From contig NZ_WPZY01000005.1 in assembly GCF_013031405.1 (NCBI RefSeq), positions 62,001 to 126,000 of the forward strand: DNA of 64,000 bases. Direction: 5' to 3'. The first letter of the stretch is position 1. Every line of letters starts with the position of its first letter. This DNA is from Ruegeria sp. HKCCD8929. Lineage in GTDB: Bacteria; Pseudomonadota; Alphaproteobacteria; Rhodobacterales; Rhodobacteraceae. The notes below the pieces were generated by a model that worked only from the letters and a program-made list of their open reading frames with translations, was not told where the DNA came from and did not search any database. Positions 7,947 through 17,064 of this stretch are shown piece after piece. Made by a program: the position numbers and the translations under genes.

Positions 7947-8417
7947 TCAGGAGTACTGGATACTTAGAACTTCGTAGGACCGCAGGCCGCCGGGGGTGCG
8001 CACCTCGACGCTGTCGCCTTCGTCCTTGCCGATCAGGGCGCGGGCGATGGGGGATTTGATGTTGAGCAGACCGTTTTCGATATTGGCCTCGTGCTCACCC
8101 ACGATCTGCCAGGTCTTTTCCTCATCCGTGTCCTCGTCCACCAGCGTGACGCGGGCGCCGAACTTGATGGCGCCGGACAGCCTTTTGGGGTCGATCACAT
8201 CGGCCAGCGACAGGATGCCCTCAAGCTCCTTGATCCGGCCCTCGATGAAGGACTGCTTTTCGCGCGCCGAATGGTATTCGGCATTCTCGGACAGATCGCC
8301 ATGCTCGCGCGCCTCGGCGATGGCCCGGATGATGGCGGGCCGCTCCTCGGTCTTGAGCTGCTTGAGTTCGGCCTCGAGCGCGGCAAAGCCCGCAGGCGTC
8401 ATCGGGATCTTTTCCAT
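7947..8417 (-). CDS. greA: Transcription elongation factor GreA
   Basis: GreA rescues stalled RNA polymerase by stimulating cleavage of backtracked RNA. The N-terminal coiled coil carries [16 protein letters not shown] (residues about 40-55), whose acidic tip residues act in cleavage; the C-terminal part is the FKBP-like domain. 156 residues from ATG at 8417. A TTG seven codons upstream would add MCVDYED, but the ATG gives the family N-terminus MEKIPMT. Confidence 0.96.
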   Translation of the reverse strand: MEKIPMTPAGFAALEAELKQLKTEERPAIIRAIAEAREHGDLSENAEYHSAREKQSFIEGRIKELEGILSLADVIDPKRLSGAIKFGARVTLVDEDTDEEKTWQIVGEHEANIENGLLNIKSPIARALIGKDEGDSVEVRTPGGLRSYEVLSIQYS

Positions 8418-8553
8418 GTCTTCGTAATCCACGCACAAATTGCGTCGCCCCGTCGCGCAATGCGCCGGGGCGACAGGTAGGGTCGGGGAATACCTGACCC
8501 AAATGAGGTGGGGATTGCAAGGGGCGAGGTCCGCAAGACGCGCGGATTACGGC

Positions 8554-8934
8554 CTAGTCATAGGCCACGACCTCAAACTCGATGCCGTTGTCATCGTCGA
8601 AATAGAACCGGCGGCCGGGCTCATAGTCGGCGTGATTATGCGGCTCGAACCCTGCGGCACGTACCCGGGTCTCGGTCGCGTCGATGTCCTCGACCAGGAC
8701 GCCCACATGGTTGAGGCCGCCCACGGTGTTGTACGTGCTTTCTGCCGAGGGTTTGGGTGCGTTCGGCGCGTAAAGCGCCAGATAGGTATGGGCGCTGCCC
8801 ACGTGCACGGTGTAGCCGCCAGCCATCGCAGCGCCCTCCCAGCGGGTTTTCCAGCCAAAGACATCGTGCATCCAAGCCGCCGTCGCCTTGGGATCGCGCA
8901 CGGTGAAGTTGGTGTGTTCCAATGTCGCCATCAT
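8554..8934 (-). CDS. VOC-family (glyoxalase/bleomycin resistance-like) protein
   Basis: 126 residues with two beta-alpha-beta-beta-beta repeats: LEHTNFTVRDP at the N-terminus and LNHVGVLVEDI in the second half, plus a late FEVV Glu, as in metal-binding VOC proteins. Start ATG at 8934 behind GAAAGGA; an in-frame TTG upstream lacks support. It diverges from a SoxR-type gene, and its promoter shows the geometry of MerR-family activation, so it is probably the target of that regulator. The substrate is unknown. Confidence 0.88.
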   Translation of the reverse strand: MMATLEHTNFTVRDPKATAAWMHDVFGWKTRWEGAAMAGGYTVHVGSAHTYLALYAPNAPKPSAESTYNTVGGLNHVGVLVEDIDATETRVRAAGFEPHNHADYEPGRRFYFDDDNGIEFEVVAYD

Positions 8935-8970
8935 GGTCTGTCCTTTCAAATAACGGGGTTGTTGCGACTC

Positions 8971-9001
8971 ACCGTAATTTCTAAACCTAACTTTAGGTCA
9001 A
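8971..9001 (-). promoter_or_regulatory. MerR/SoxR-type promoter with operator in a 19-bp spacer
   Basis: Reading on the minus strand: a -35 box TTGACC (9001-8996), a 19-bp spacer, and a weak -10 box TACGGT (8976-8971). A perfect dyad ACCTAA-CT-TTAGGT (8985-8998) lies over the -35 end and spacer. Over-long 19-bp spacers with a central dyad are typical of promoters activated by MerR-family proteins; here the downstream gene is the VOC gene. Confidence 0.65.
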
Positions 9002-9021
9002 GGTATTTCTGAGAGGTGCAT

Positions 9022-9477
9022 ATGCCAGTATCCGAGGGGCTTTCGATCGGCGCGCTGGCCAGCCGCACCGGGCTGGCGGTGTCGGCGATCCGGTATTACG
9101 AGGCGCAGGGCCTGATCGCGCCCTGGCGCAACCCGGGCGGGCAGCGGAGGTACCAGCGCGCCGACATCCGCCGGCTGAGCTTTGTCATGATCGCGCAGCA
9201 ATTCGGTCTGTCGCTGCCGGAAATCCGCGAGGTGCTGGCGGGGCTGCCCGACAAGCGCACTCCGACCCCGCGCGACTGGGCACGGATCGGCAAGGGGCTG
9301 CGTGTGCATCTGGACCAGCGAATCGACACCCTGACCCGGCTGCGCGACAATCTGGACGGCTGCATCGGCTGCGGCTGCCTCAGCCTGCCAAAATGCGCGC
9401 TTTACAACCCAGATGACCGGGCAAAATCCAAGGGAAGCGGGCCCAGATACCTGATGGGTGACGCGCCGGAGGACTGA
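9022..9477 (+). CDS. soxR: SoxR-type redox-sensing MerR-family activator
   Basis: The N-terminal winged helix reads LSIGALASRTGLAVSAIRYYE, as in MerR proteins, followed by a dimerisation helix. The C-terminal part has Cys114, Cys117, Cys119 and Cys125 (spacing C-x2-C-x-C-x5-C), the [2Fe-2S] ligand set of SoxR. 151 residues from ATG at 9022, with GAGAGG six bases upstream; GTG at 9016 overlaps that site and is less likely. SoxR senses superoxide or redox-cycling compounds and twists an over-spaced promoter into an active one. Confidence 0.93.
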   Translation: MPVSEGLSIGALASRTGLAVSAIRYYEAQGLIAPWRNPGGQRRYQRADIRRLSFVMIAQQFGLSLPEIREVLAGLPDKRTPTPRDWARIGKGLRVHLDQRIDTLTRLRDNLDGCIGCGCLSLPKCALYNPDDRAKSKGSGPRYLMGDAPED

Positions 9478-9613
9478 ACTGCCGCATTGCAGCGATGTTA
9501 CGCCGTGTTTTGATTGACCAAGGTCTTTCACACCGGGTAATCAGCCGTGAAACAAAATTGCGCCGACCATGCGTTGAGAGCGCCAATTCGGAAAGTTAGC
9601 TAAGGAGCCCGCG

Positions 9614-11260
9614 ATGGCCGAAATTGAACGCGAAGCGATGGAATACGACGTGGTGATCGTGGGCGCAGGCCCCGCGGGCCTGTCGGCGGCCATCCGTCTG
9701 AAACAACTCGATGCAGACGTGAACGTCGTGGTGCTGGAAAAGGGCTCCGAGGTTGGCGCCCACATCCTGTCGGGCGCGGTGCTGGATCCCTGCGGCATTG
9801 ACGCGCTGATCCCGGACTGGAAGGAAAAGGGCGCGCCGATCAACACCCCGGTGACCGAGGACAACTTCTATATGCTGGGCGAGGCGGGCAAGCTGCGCAT
9901 CCCCAACTTCCCGATGCCGCCGCTGATGAACAACCACGGCAACTACATCGTCTCGATGGGCAATGTCTGCCGCTGGATGGCCGAGCAGGCCGAAGAGATG
10001 GGGGTCGAGATCTTCCCGGGCATGGCGTGCTCGGAACTGGTCTATGGCGAGAATGGCGAGGTCAAGGGCGTCGTCGCCGGTGAGTTCGGCAAGGATGCCG
10101 AGGGCAACCCCGGACCGGGCTACGAGCCGGGTATGGAGCTGCACGGCAAATACGTGTTCCTGTCGGAAGGCGTGCGCGGATCGCTGTCGAAAGAGGTCAT
10201 CGCCAAATACGACCTGGGTGCCGGCAAAGAGCCGCAGAAATACGGCGTCGGCATGAAGGAGATCTGGGAGATCGACCCGGCCAAGCATAAGCAGGGCACC
10301 GTCACCCACACGATGGGCTGGCCGTTGGGCGGCAATGCCGGGGGTGGCTCCTTCATCTATCACCTTGAAAACAATCAGGTCTATGTCGGATTCGTGGTGC
10401 ACCTGAATTACAAGAACCCGCACCTGTTCCCTTACATGGAGTTCCAGCGCTTCAAGCATCACCCGATGGTGGCCGAGCTGCTCAAGGGCGGCAAGCGTGT
10501 GGCCTATGGCGCGCGCGCGATCACCGAAGGCGGCTGGCAGTCGATGCCGAAACTGGTGGCTCCGGGCGTAGCGCTGCTGGGCTGTTCTGCGGGCATGGTC
10601 AACGTGCCGCGCATCAAGGGCAACCACAACGCGATGCTCTCGGGCAAGGCGGCGGCCGAGGCCGCCTTTGACGCCATCAAGGCCGAGCGGTCGGGCGACG
10701 AGCTGACGGCCTACGAGGCGGATGTGCGCAGCGGCCCCATCGGCAAGGACCTCAAAAAGGTCCGCAACGTCAAACCGATGTGGTCGAAATGGGGCATGCT
10801 GCCGTCGCTGGCGCTGGGTGGCCTGGACATGTGGACCAACACGCTGGGCTTTTCGTTCTTTGGCACTCTGGGCCACGGCAAGAACGATGCCGAGTCGACC
10901 GAGGATGCCAGCAAGCACAAGCCCATCGAATATCCCAAGCCCGACGGCACGCTGTCCTTCGACCGTCTGACCAACGTCTCCTTCGCGATGACCAATCACG
11001 AGGAAAGCCAGCCCTGCCACCTGCAACTGAGCGACCCGGATATCCCGGTCAAGGTCAACCTGCCGAAATTCGCGGAACCGGCGCAGCGCTACTGCCCGGC
11101 GGGGGTGTATGAAATGGTCGAGGATGACGACGGCCCGCGCTTCGTCATCAACTTCCAGAACTGCGTCCACTGCAAGACCTGCGATATCAAGGACCCCAGC
11201 CAGAACATCACCTGGAAGACGCCTCAGGGCGGCGATGGTCCGAACTATCCGAATATGTAA
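9614..11260 (+). CDS. etfD: Electron transfer flavoprotein-ubiquinone oxidoreductase
   Basis: ETF-QO takes electrons from reduced electron transfer flavoprotein (from acyl-CoA and other dehydrogenases) and passes them to ubiquinone at the membrane. An FAD motif GAGPAG stands at residues 17-22, and four cysteines (494, 517, 520, 523; CVHCKTC) bind the 4Fe-4S cluster. 548 residues, full length. RBS AAGGAG precedes the ATG by six bases. Single gene, closed by a strong terminator. Confidence 0.96.
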   Translation: MAEIEREAMEYDVVIVGAGPAGLSAAIRLKQLDADVNVVVLEKGSEVGAHILSGAVLDPCGIDALIPDWKEKGAPINTPVTEDNFYMLGEAGKLRIPNFPMPPLMNNHGNYIVSMGNVCRWMAEQAEEMGVEIFPGMACSELVYGENGEVKGVVAGEFGKDAEGNPGPGYEPGMELHGKYVFLSEGVRGSLSKEVIAKYDLGAGKEPQKYGVGMKEIWEIDPAKHKQGTVTHTMGWPLGGNAGGGSFIYHLENNQVYVGFVVHLNYKNPHLFPYMEFQRFKHHPMVAELLKGGKRVAYGARAITEGGWQSMPKLVAPGVALLGCSAGMVNVPRIKGNHNAMLSGKAAAEAAFDAIKAERSGDELTAYEADVRSGPIGKDLKKVRNVKPMWSKWGMLPSLALGGLDMWTNTLGFSFFGTLGHGKNDAESTEDASKHKPIEYPKPDGTLSFDRLTNVSFAMTNHEESQPCHLQLSDPDIPVKVNLPKFAEPAQRYCPAGVYEMVEDDDGPRFVINFQNCVHCKTCDIKDPSQNITWKTPQGGDGPNYPNM

Positions 11261-11271
11261 GCGAGAATACG

Positions 11272-11312
11272 GGCAATGGCAGGGTCGTGAAGCCTCTGCC
11301 ATTGCCTCTTTC
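11272..11312 (+). terminator. Rho-independent terminator after ETF-QO
   Basis: A perfect 11-bp stem, GGCAATGGCAG (11272-11282) with CTGCCATTGCC (11296-11306), followed by TCTTTCCC. It starts 12 bases after the ETF-QO stop. Confidence 0.8.
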
Positions 11313-11358
11313 CCTCCGACGCCCTAGCTTGTGCCAAGTCAATAACAAAAGGCAGTGC

Positions 11359-13077
11359 GTGGTGTTTTCCCTGTTACGACATGCGGCGGTCGCCGCGATT
11401 GCCGCTGCGGCGGCTTTTCCTGTTCCGGTTGCCGCCCAAAGCAGCGCCGGCGCCTATCTGGCCGGTCGGCAGGCGGTATATCGCAGCGACTATGACGCGG
11501 CTGCCCGCTATTACATTCGGGCGCTCGCGCTCGATCCCGCCAATCCGGGCCTGATGGAAAATGTCGTGCTGGCGCAGCTGTCGCTGGGCGAGCTCAAGCG
11601 CGCTTATCCGGTGGCGCTGCAGATGGAGGATCTGGGCCTGCGCAGCCAGGTCGCGCAGATGGTCGTGGCGGCCAATCTTAGCGCCGATGGTAAATATGAC
11701 GAACTGCTGGCCCGCGATCCGGAAACCAAGGGCGTCGGCCCGCTGGTCGACGGTCTGCTGATGGCCTGGGCCTATATGGGCAAGGGCTCGGTCGGCAAGG
11801 CGCTCGAGCAGTTCGACAAGGTGGCCACCGAAAACGGGCTGCGCGATTTTGCCCGCTATCACAAGGCGATGGCGCTGGCCTCGGTCGGTGACTACGAAGG
11901 GGCCGAGGCGATCTTTGCCGCCGATGATGGCGCCGTGACCACGCTCTCGCGCCGTGCCGCGCTGGCCCGGGCCGAAGTGCTGTCCCAGCTCGACCGCAAC
12001 GATCAGGCGCTGGCAATGCTCGCGGATGTGTTCGGTGCGGGCCCCGATCCGTCGCTGACGGCGGTGGCCGACCGGCTGGCGGCGGGCGAAAAACTGCCCT
12101 TCACCCATGTGCGCTCGGTTCAGGACGGCATGGCCGAGGTGTTCTTTACCATCGGTGCCGCGCTCAACAGCGAGGCGGCGGACGATTATGTGCTGGTCTA
12201 TGCCCGCACCGCCAGCTTCCTGCGCCCCGATCACATCGACGCGCTGCTGCTGAGTGCCGAACTGCTGGACGAACTGGGCCAGTACGATCTGGCGGTGGCG
12301 ACCTACAAGCTGGTTCCGCCCGGCAGCCCCGACCACCACGCGGCCGAACTGGGCCGGGCCGAGGCGCTGCGCCGTGCGGCCAAGCCGGACGCCGCGATCG
12401 AGGTGCTGGAGCAGCTGGCGCGCAACCATCCGACCCTGCCGGCGATCCACAGCGCGCTTGGCGACCTGCAGCGTCAGCAGGAAAACTATGCCAAGGCGGT
12501 GCAGGCCTATGACAAGGCGCTGGACTACACCGAGGACGGTTCGACCGGACAGTGGTTCCTGTACTATGCCCGCGGCATCAGCCACGAGCGGCAGAAACAG
12601 TGGGAACAGGCCGAGTCCGACTTCCGCGCCGCGCTTGAGTTGAACCCCGATCAGCCGCAGGTGCTGAACTATCTGGGCTATTCGCTGGTCGAAAAGCAGA
12701 TCAAGCTGGACGAGGCGCTGGACATGATCCAGCGCGCCGTCGCCGCACGCCCGGACAGCGGCTATATCGTGGACAGCCTCGGCTGGGTCCTGTTCCGTCT
12801 GGGCCGCTATGACGAGGCGGTGGGCCATATGGAACGCGCGGTCGAACTGATGCCGGTCGATCCGGTGGTCAACGACCATCTGGGCGACGTCTACTGGGCC
12901 GTGGGCCGTGCCCGCGAGGCCGAGTTCCAGTGGAAACGCGCCCTGTCTTTCGTCGATCCCGAGGATACCGATGGTGAGGCCGACCCCGAACGCATCCGCC
13001 GCAAGATCGAGATCGGGCTGGACGCGGTGCTGGCCGAGGAAGGGGTTGCGCCGCTAAAGGTGGCCAATGACGGTTGA
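11359..13077 (+). CDS. Secreted or periplasmic TPR-repeat protein
   Basis: About 572 residues. A signal peptide (SLLRHAAVAAIAAAAAF...VAAQ) is followed by tetratricopeptide repeats across nearly the whole length; clear units include YDAAARYYIRALALDPANP and WEQAESDFRAALELNPDQPQVL. TPR proteins act as scaffolds, and no enzyme motif is seen. I prefer GTG at 11359 (or 11362), since upstream frame space overlaps the ETF-QO terminator. Its end overlaps ispE by 11 bases, so the two are coupled. Confidence 0.85.
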   Translation: MVFSLLRHAAVAAIAAAAAFPVPVAAQSSAGAYLAGRQAVYRSDYDAAARYYIRALALDPANPGLMENVVLAQLSLGELKRAYPVALQMEDLGLRSQVAQMVVAANLSADGKYDELLARDPETKGVGPLVDGLLMAWAYMGKGSVGKALEQFDKVATENGLRDFARYHKAMALASVGDYEGAEAIFAADDGAVTTLSRRAALARAEVLSQLDRNDQALAMLADVFGAGPDPSLTAVADRLAAGEKLPFTHVRSVQDGMAEVFFTIGAALNSEAADDYVLVYARTASFLRPDHIDALLLSAELLDELGQYDLAVATYKLVPPGSPDHHAAELGRAEALRRAAKPDAAIEVLEQLARNHPTLPAIHSALGDLQRQQENYAKAVQAYDKALDYTEDGSTGQWFLYYARGISHERQKQWEQAESDFRAALELNPDQPQVLNYLGYSLVEKQIKLDEALDMIQRAVAARPDSGYIVDSLGWVLFRLGRYDEAVGHMERAVELMPVDPVVNDHLGDVYWAVGRAREAEFQWKRALSFVDPEDTDGEADPERIRRKIEIGLDAVLAEEGVAPLKVANDG

Positions 13078-13888
13078 GGCTTTTGCGCCCGCCAAGATCA
13101 ACCTGACCCTGCATGTGACCGGCCAGCGCGACGACGGCTATCACCTTCTGGATTCGCTGGTGGTCTTTGCCGATATCGGCGACCGCCTGGAGTTTAAGCC
13201 CGGACCGGAGTTGTTGTTGACCGTCACCGGGGAACACGCGGATGGCGTGCCAGCGGACAGCCGCAATCTGGTCTGGAAAGCCGCGCAGGCGGTTGGCTGG
13301 ACCGGGCATATTCACCTGAACAAGGTCCTCCCGCATGGCGCCGGAATTGGTGGCGGTTCCTCGGATGCTGCTGCAACGCTTTGGGCGCTTGCGGGGCAAG
13401 GGTTAGACATCCCGAAACAACTCCCTGTGTCCTTGGGGGCTGATGTGCCCGTTTGCGTGACTGCCAGAGCGGCTCGCATGAGAGGAATTGGCGACGAAAT
13501 CACGCCCACTAGTTTGCCACACCTACCAGCAGTTCTTGTAAATCCGGGCATTTCGGTACCGACCGGATCGGTCTTCAACGCTCTGGCATGGAGGAATAAT
13601 CCGCCGATGCCTGACGACATCCCCGAGTTTGAAACCGCCGCAGATTGCGCCTACTGGCTGCGTGATCAACGCAACGATCTGGAAACCCCAGCGATGGGTG
13701 TGGCGCGAGAGATCGAATTCGTACTAGACGAGTTGAGATTCATCGAGGCCCCTCTTTTGGCGCGCATGTCTGGATCGGGATCGACTTTTTTCTTGCTCTA
13801 CCCCTCGATGGCGACGGCACATTCTGTCGCCGAAGCTCTTTCGGCGGCACATCCCGACTGGTGGTGCCGCGCAACGCAGCTCAATTGA
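13067..13888 (+). CDS. ispE: 4-diphosphocytidyl-2-C-methyl-D-erythritol kinase
   Basis: IspE phosphorylates CDP-methylerythritol in the non-mevalonate isoprenoid pathway. FAPAKINLTLHV opens the protein and the GHMP-kinase ATP loop GAGIGGGSSDAAAT lies near residues 89-102; SGSGSTFF is near the C-terminus. 273 residues. It overlaps the TPR gene by 11 bases and the end of the convergent prenyl synthase gene by 8. From about 13,400 on, codon choice shifts (aga, cta, gta, ttg), unlike the first third. Confidence 0.95.
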   Translation: MTVEAFAPAKINLTLHVTGQRDDGYHLLDSLVVFADIGDRLEFKPGPELLLTVTGEHADGVPADSRNLVWKAAQAVGWTGHIHLNKVLPHGAGIGGGSSDAAATLWALAGQGLDIPKQLPVSLGADVPVCVTARAARMRGIGDEITPTSLPHLPAVLVNPGISVPTGSVFNALAWRNNPPMPDDIPEFETAADCAYWLRDQRNDLETPAMGVAREIEFVLDELRFIEAPLLARMSGSGSTFFLLYPSMATAHSVAEALSAAHPDWWCRATQLN

Positions 13889-14879
13889 GCCGCGACACCA
13901 CGTAATCGGCCAGATCGCGCAGCAGCGTGCGAATCTCGTGATCCGGCAACAAATCCAGCGCGGATTTGGCCTTGGCCGCCCAGCCATTGGCATCGACCCG
14001 GGTCGCCTCCAGCGTCCCGTATTTCTGCATCAGCGCCAGCGCGTGATCCAGATCGCCCTCCCGCTGACGGCCTTTCTCGATCGTGCGCTCCCAGAATGCG
14101 CGCTCTTCCGGCGTGGCCTGCGCCACCGCCTTGATCACCGGCAGGGTCAGCTTGCGCTCGCGGAAATCGTCACCGACATTCTTGCCGGTCGCCTTGCTGT
14201 CGCCCTGATAATCCAGCAGATCGTCCGCGATCTGAAACGCGACCCCCAGCGCATCGCCGTAGTCGAACAGCGCCTGAACCTGCGCGTCCGAAGCCCCGGC
14301 AATCACGCCGCCCACCTCGGTCGCCGCCGAAAACAGGGCCGCGGTCTTGCCGCGCACCACCTGCAGATAAACGCTCTCATCCGTCCGCAGATCGGTGGCC
14401 GCCGTCATCTGCAACACTTCCCCTTCGGCAATCGTGGCCGAGGCATTCGCCAGGATGTCCAGCACCCGCAAGGACCCGGTCTCGACCATCAACTGGAAAC
14501 TGCGTGAAAACAGGTAATCGCCCACCAGAACGCTGGATTTGTTGTCCCACAGCAGGTTGGCGGTGGGCCGCCCGCGCCGCTGGGCGCTTTCGTCCACCAC
14601 ATCGTCATGCAGCAGGGTCGCGGTATGAATGAACTCGACCGTTGCCGCCAGCCGCACGTGATGCGCGCCCGCATAGCCGAACATTCGCGCCGCCGCCAGC
14701 GTCAGCATCGGGCGCAGCCGCTTGCCACCTGCCTCGACCAGATGTGCGGTCACCTCGGGAATGCGCGGCGCGTGTTCCGAGGCCATGCGCACCCGGATCA
14801 ACTCGTTCACGGCCTCCATTTCCCCTGCAAGAATGTCAGCCAGGCGCTCATGCGGTTTCGAGATCGTGCCGATGTTCAT
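13881..14879 (-). CDS. Long-chain polyprenyl diphosphate synthase (octa/decaprenyl type)
   Basis: Makes the isoprenoid tail of ubiquinone by adding isopentenyl units. Both Asp-rich motifs are present: LLHDDVVDES and ADDLLDYQG, along with GGKRLRP. 332 residues from ATG at 14879, four bases after AGGAG; a GTG one codon upstream is too close to that site. Chain length (8 or 10 units) cannot be read from sequence, though C50 is usual in this group. ispE, the convergent neighbour, supplies the same precursor pathway. Confidence 0.93.
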   Translation of the reverse strand: MNIGTISKPHERLADILAGEMEAVNELIRVRMASEHAPRIPEVTAHLVEAGGKRLRPMLTLAAARMFGYAGAHHVRLAATVEFIHTATLLHDDVVDESAQRRGRPTANLLWDNKSSVLVGDYLFSRSFQLMVETGSLRVLDILANASATIAEGEVLQMTAATDLRTDESVYLQVVRGKTAALFSAATEVGGVIAGASDAQVQALFDYGDALGVAFQIADDLLDYQGDSKATGKNVGDDFRERKLTLPVIKAVAQATPEERAFWERTIEKGRQREGDLDHALALMQKYGTLEATRVDANGWAAKAKSALDLLPDHEIRTLLRDLADYVVSRLN

Positions 14880-14935
14880 CACACTCCTGCTACAAGGCTC
14901 GACTTGAGTGCCGCCTTGCCTTTACATCCATCCCC

Positions 14936-15151
14936 ATGAAAGAACTTCTGCGCAGCACCGATCCCACCATCATGGCCTTCGCATCCGCCCTTCTTGAGGG
15001 CGAGGATATAGACTGCTTTCAGATGGACGTAAATATGAGCATCCTCGAAGGCGGCATCGGAATCTTTCCCCGGCGCCTGATGGTGCGCACCGACGACTAT
15101 ACGCGTGCGCTGCGGGTGATGCAGGACAACGAAATCCCCCTCGGCAAATGA
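14936..15151 (+). CDS. DUF2007 small protein
   Basis: 71 residues with the DUF2007 pattern: MKELLRSTDP, FASALLEGEDIDCFQMDVNMS, and RLMVRTDDYTRALRVM. The family is annotated as putative signal-transducing, without known biochemistry. Divergent from the polyprenyl synthase with 56 bp between. Its stop overlaps the next start (ATGA), so it is coupled to the methyltransferase. Confidence 0.85.
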   Translation: MKELLRSTDPTIMAFASALLEGEDIDCFQMDVNMSILEGGIGIFPRRLMVRTDDYTRALRVMQDNEIPLGK

Positions 15152-15921
15152 TCAGATTTTCAGACACCGAGCTGACCCGCAACGCGTTTCTGGGCGGGCG
15201 TCTGAAACTGTGGCAGCCGCGCGATGGCTATCGCGCCGGGGTCGATCCGGTGCTTCTAGCGGCTTCCGTTCCGGCGCGGGCGGGGCAGACGGTGCTGGAA
15301 CTGGGATGCGGGGCAGGGGCGGCGATCCTGTGCCTTGCGGAGCGGGTGCCGGGCCAAGTGTTGACTGGGGTGGAGCTGCAACCCGCCTACGCCGATCTGG
15401 CCCGCCGCAACGCCGCCGAAAACGATGCGGCGCTCGAGGTGATCGGGGCCGATCTCTCGGCCTTACCCCCGGACATGAAACAGCGCCAGTTCGATCATGT
15501 GATCGCCAACCCACCCTATTACCGCCCGGGCGCGCACAGCCCGGCCACTGACAAAGGACGGCGCACCGCGCTGGGTGAGCAGACACCGCTGGAGATGTGG
15601 ATCGACGTGGCCGCCCGGCGGCTGGCCCCGCGCGGCGATCTGCACATGATCCAGCGCGCCGACCGGCTGCCCGACATGCTGGCCGCCTGCACCGGACGGC
15701 TGGGCTCGGTCGAGGTTCTGCCGTTGGCGCCGCGCGCGGGACGGGCCTGCGAACTACTGATCCTGCGGGCCCGCAAGGGCGGCCGTGCCGCGTTTCGCCT
15801 GCATGCCCCGGTGATTCTCCACTCCGGCGACCGGCACCAGCGGGACGAAGATGACTATCACCCGGCGGTCTCCGCCGTGCTGCGGCAGGGCGCAGCAATG
15901 CCCTGGCCCGGAACGCGCTAA
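15148..15921 (+). CDS. Class I SAM methyltransferase, TrmN6-like
   Basis: 257 residues. The SAM motif LELGCGAGAA (residues about 51-60) and the N-methylation motif NPPYY show a base N-methyltransferase; overall it resembles tRNA1(Val) adenine-37 N6 methyltransferases. The N-terminal LGGRLKLWQPRDGYRAGVD is also typical of that group. Coupled to the DUF2007 gene. The exact RNA target is inferred. Confidence 0.85.
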   Translation: MIRFSDTELTRNAFLGGRLKLWQPRDGYRAGVDPVLLAASVPARAGQTVLELGCGAGAAILCLAERVPGQVLTGVELQPAYADLARRNAAENDAALEVIGADLSALPPDMKQRQFDHVIANPPYYRPGAHSPATDKGRRTALGEQTPLEMWIDVAARRLAPRGDLHMIQRADRLPDMLAACTGRLGSVEVLPLAPRAGRACELLILRARKGGRAAFRLHAPVILHSGDRHQRDEDDYHPAVSAVLRQGAAMPWPGTR

Positions 15922-16036
15922 GCAGCCTTCAGCCGAATTTGTCGGATTTATGACAGATTCTGTGCCCCTGCGGCGTGACAGTCCGTATGCGATATGCTCA
16001 ACTCAGCATGTGACACTCAAGAGAAGGAGGATCGCC

Positions 16037-16201
16037 ATGAGCGTGAGCGCACATCTGACGGAACTGAAGAAGAAGCACGCAAACCTCAGTCTCGAAGTAG
16101 AAGAAGCCCAGCGCTCGCCAGGTATCGACGATCTCCACATCGCTCAACTCAAGAAGCAGAAGCTGAAACTGAAAGAAGAGATCGAACGACTGTCTAACTA
16201 G
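16037..16201 (+). CDS. YdcH-family (DUF465) small coiled-coil protein
   Basis: 54 residues, almost all helical and charged (HLTELKKKHANLSLEVEEAQ, IAQLKKQKLKLKEEIERL), the pattern of YdcH/DUF465. It has a very strong RBS (AGAAGGAGG) six bases before the ATG, so high expression is likely. Its stop overlaps the last codon of the convergent transporter gene. Function unknown. Confidence 0.88.
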   Translation: MSVSAHLTELKKKHANLSLEVEEAQRSPGIDDLHIAQLKKQKLKLKEEIERLSN

Positions 16202-17064
16202 TCTTTGAGACTGGCGCGCGCCGCGATGAGGGCGCCGCCGGTAATCAGCAGGGCCGCGATCGCCAATGTCCATGAGGGCGCGGCGATTCCGGCCACAACC
16301 AACACAAGCGTGGACAGCAGCGGCGCAGCGTACGAGCTGGTGCCGAGCATCTGAATGTCGCCCTGCTTGACCCCGATATCCCACACGTAAAACGCCAGTC
16401 CCACCGGCCCCAACCCCAGCGCCAGGGTTGAGGCCCAGCCGAATGCACCGGCGGGCCAGACCGTCTCTTCAACCGCGAAATGCAGCGCCCATGAGGCCAG
16501 CGCAGTCGCCACGCAGAACACCGCAACCGAACTGGTGGGCGTTTTACCCAATCGGCGCGACAGCACCGAATAGCCCGACCATGTGAGCGCACAGAGCAGC
16601 GCCAGCGCATAGCCGGGCAGGTGCTGCGCCTCGAACCCGGCACCGCCACCCCCGGTGATGATCAGCGCCGCCCCGGCAAAGCCCAGAAGCGCGCCGAACA
16701 GATGCCCGGCCCGCAGCGCCTCACCCGGCAGCAGGCCCGAGAACAGCACGATCAGCAGCGGCCAGAGATAGGCGATCAGCCCGGCCTCGGCGGCGGGCGC
16801 CATGCGCAGGGCCGAGAAATAAAGCGCGTGATAGCCAAACAGCCCCAGCGTACCAAAGGCATAGATGGTCCACCGCACGGTCCTGAGCTGCGCCAGACCG
16901 CCGTTGAAGGCTGTCCAGATCAGGCCCAGCGTGCCGCCAATGGTGAAGCAGATCGCGTTCAGCAGCAGCGGCGGGGTCGGGGCAGACCCCACAGTAAACA
17001 GCGCCAGCAGCGACCAGAGCAGCACGGCAACAAAACCGATGGCGGTGGCACGGGCTCGGGTCAT
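16198..17064 (-). CDS. EamA-family (DMT superfamily) exporter
   Basis: 288 residues with about ten membrane segments in two halves, as in EamA drug/metabolite transporters. The ATG at 17064 overlaps the stop of the upstream LysR gene (ATGA), so regulator and transporter form one unit. The substrate is unknown. Confidence 0.87.
   Translation of the reverse strand: MTRARATAIGFVAVLLWSLLALFTVGSAPTPPLLLNAICFTIGGTLGLIWTAFNGGLAQLRTVRWTIYAFGTLGLFGYHALYFSALRMAPAAEAGLIAYLWPLLIVLFSGLLPGEALRAGHLFGALLGFAGAALIITGGGGAGFEAQHLPGYALALLCALTWSGYSVLSRRLGKTPTSSVAVFCVATALASWALHFAVEETVWPAGAFGWASTLALGLGPVGLAFYVWDIGVKQGDIQMLGTSSYAAPLLSTLVLVVAGIAAPSWTLAIAALLITGGALIAARASLKD

Noticed and set aside
8418-8438. A longer greA start at a TTG
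   Set aside because: It adds seven residues not found in GreA, while the ATG at 8417 gives the family N-terminus.
9596-11302. A 568-codon minus-strand frame opposite ETF-QO
   Set aside because: The plus-strand protein has all FAD and iron-sulphur motifs; the opposite frame has composition typical of an antisense shadow.
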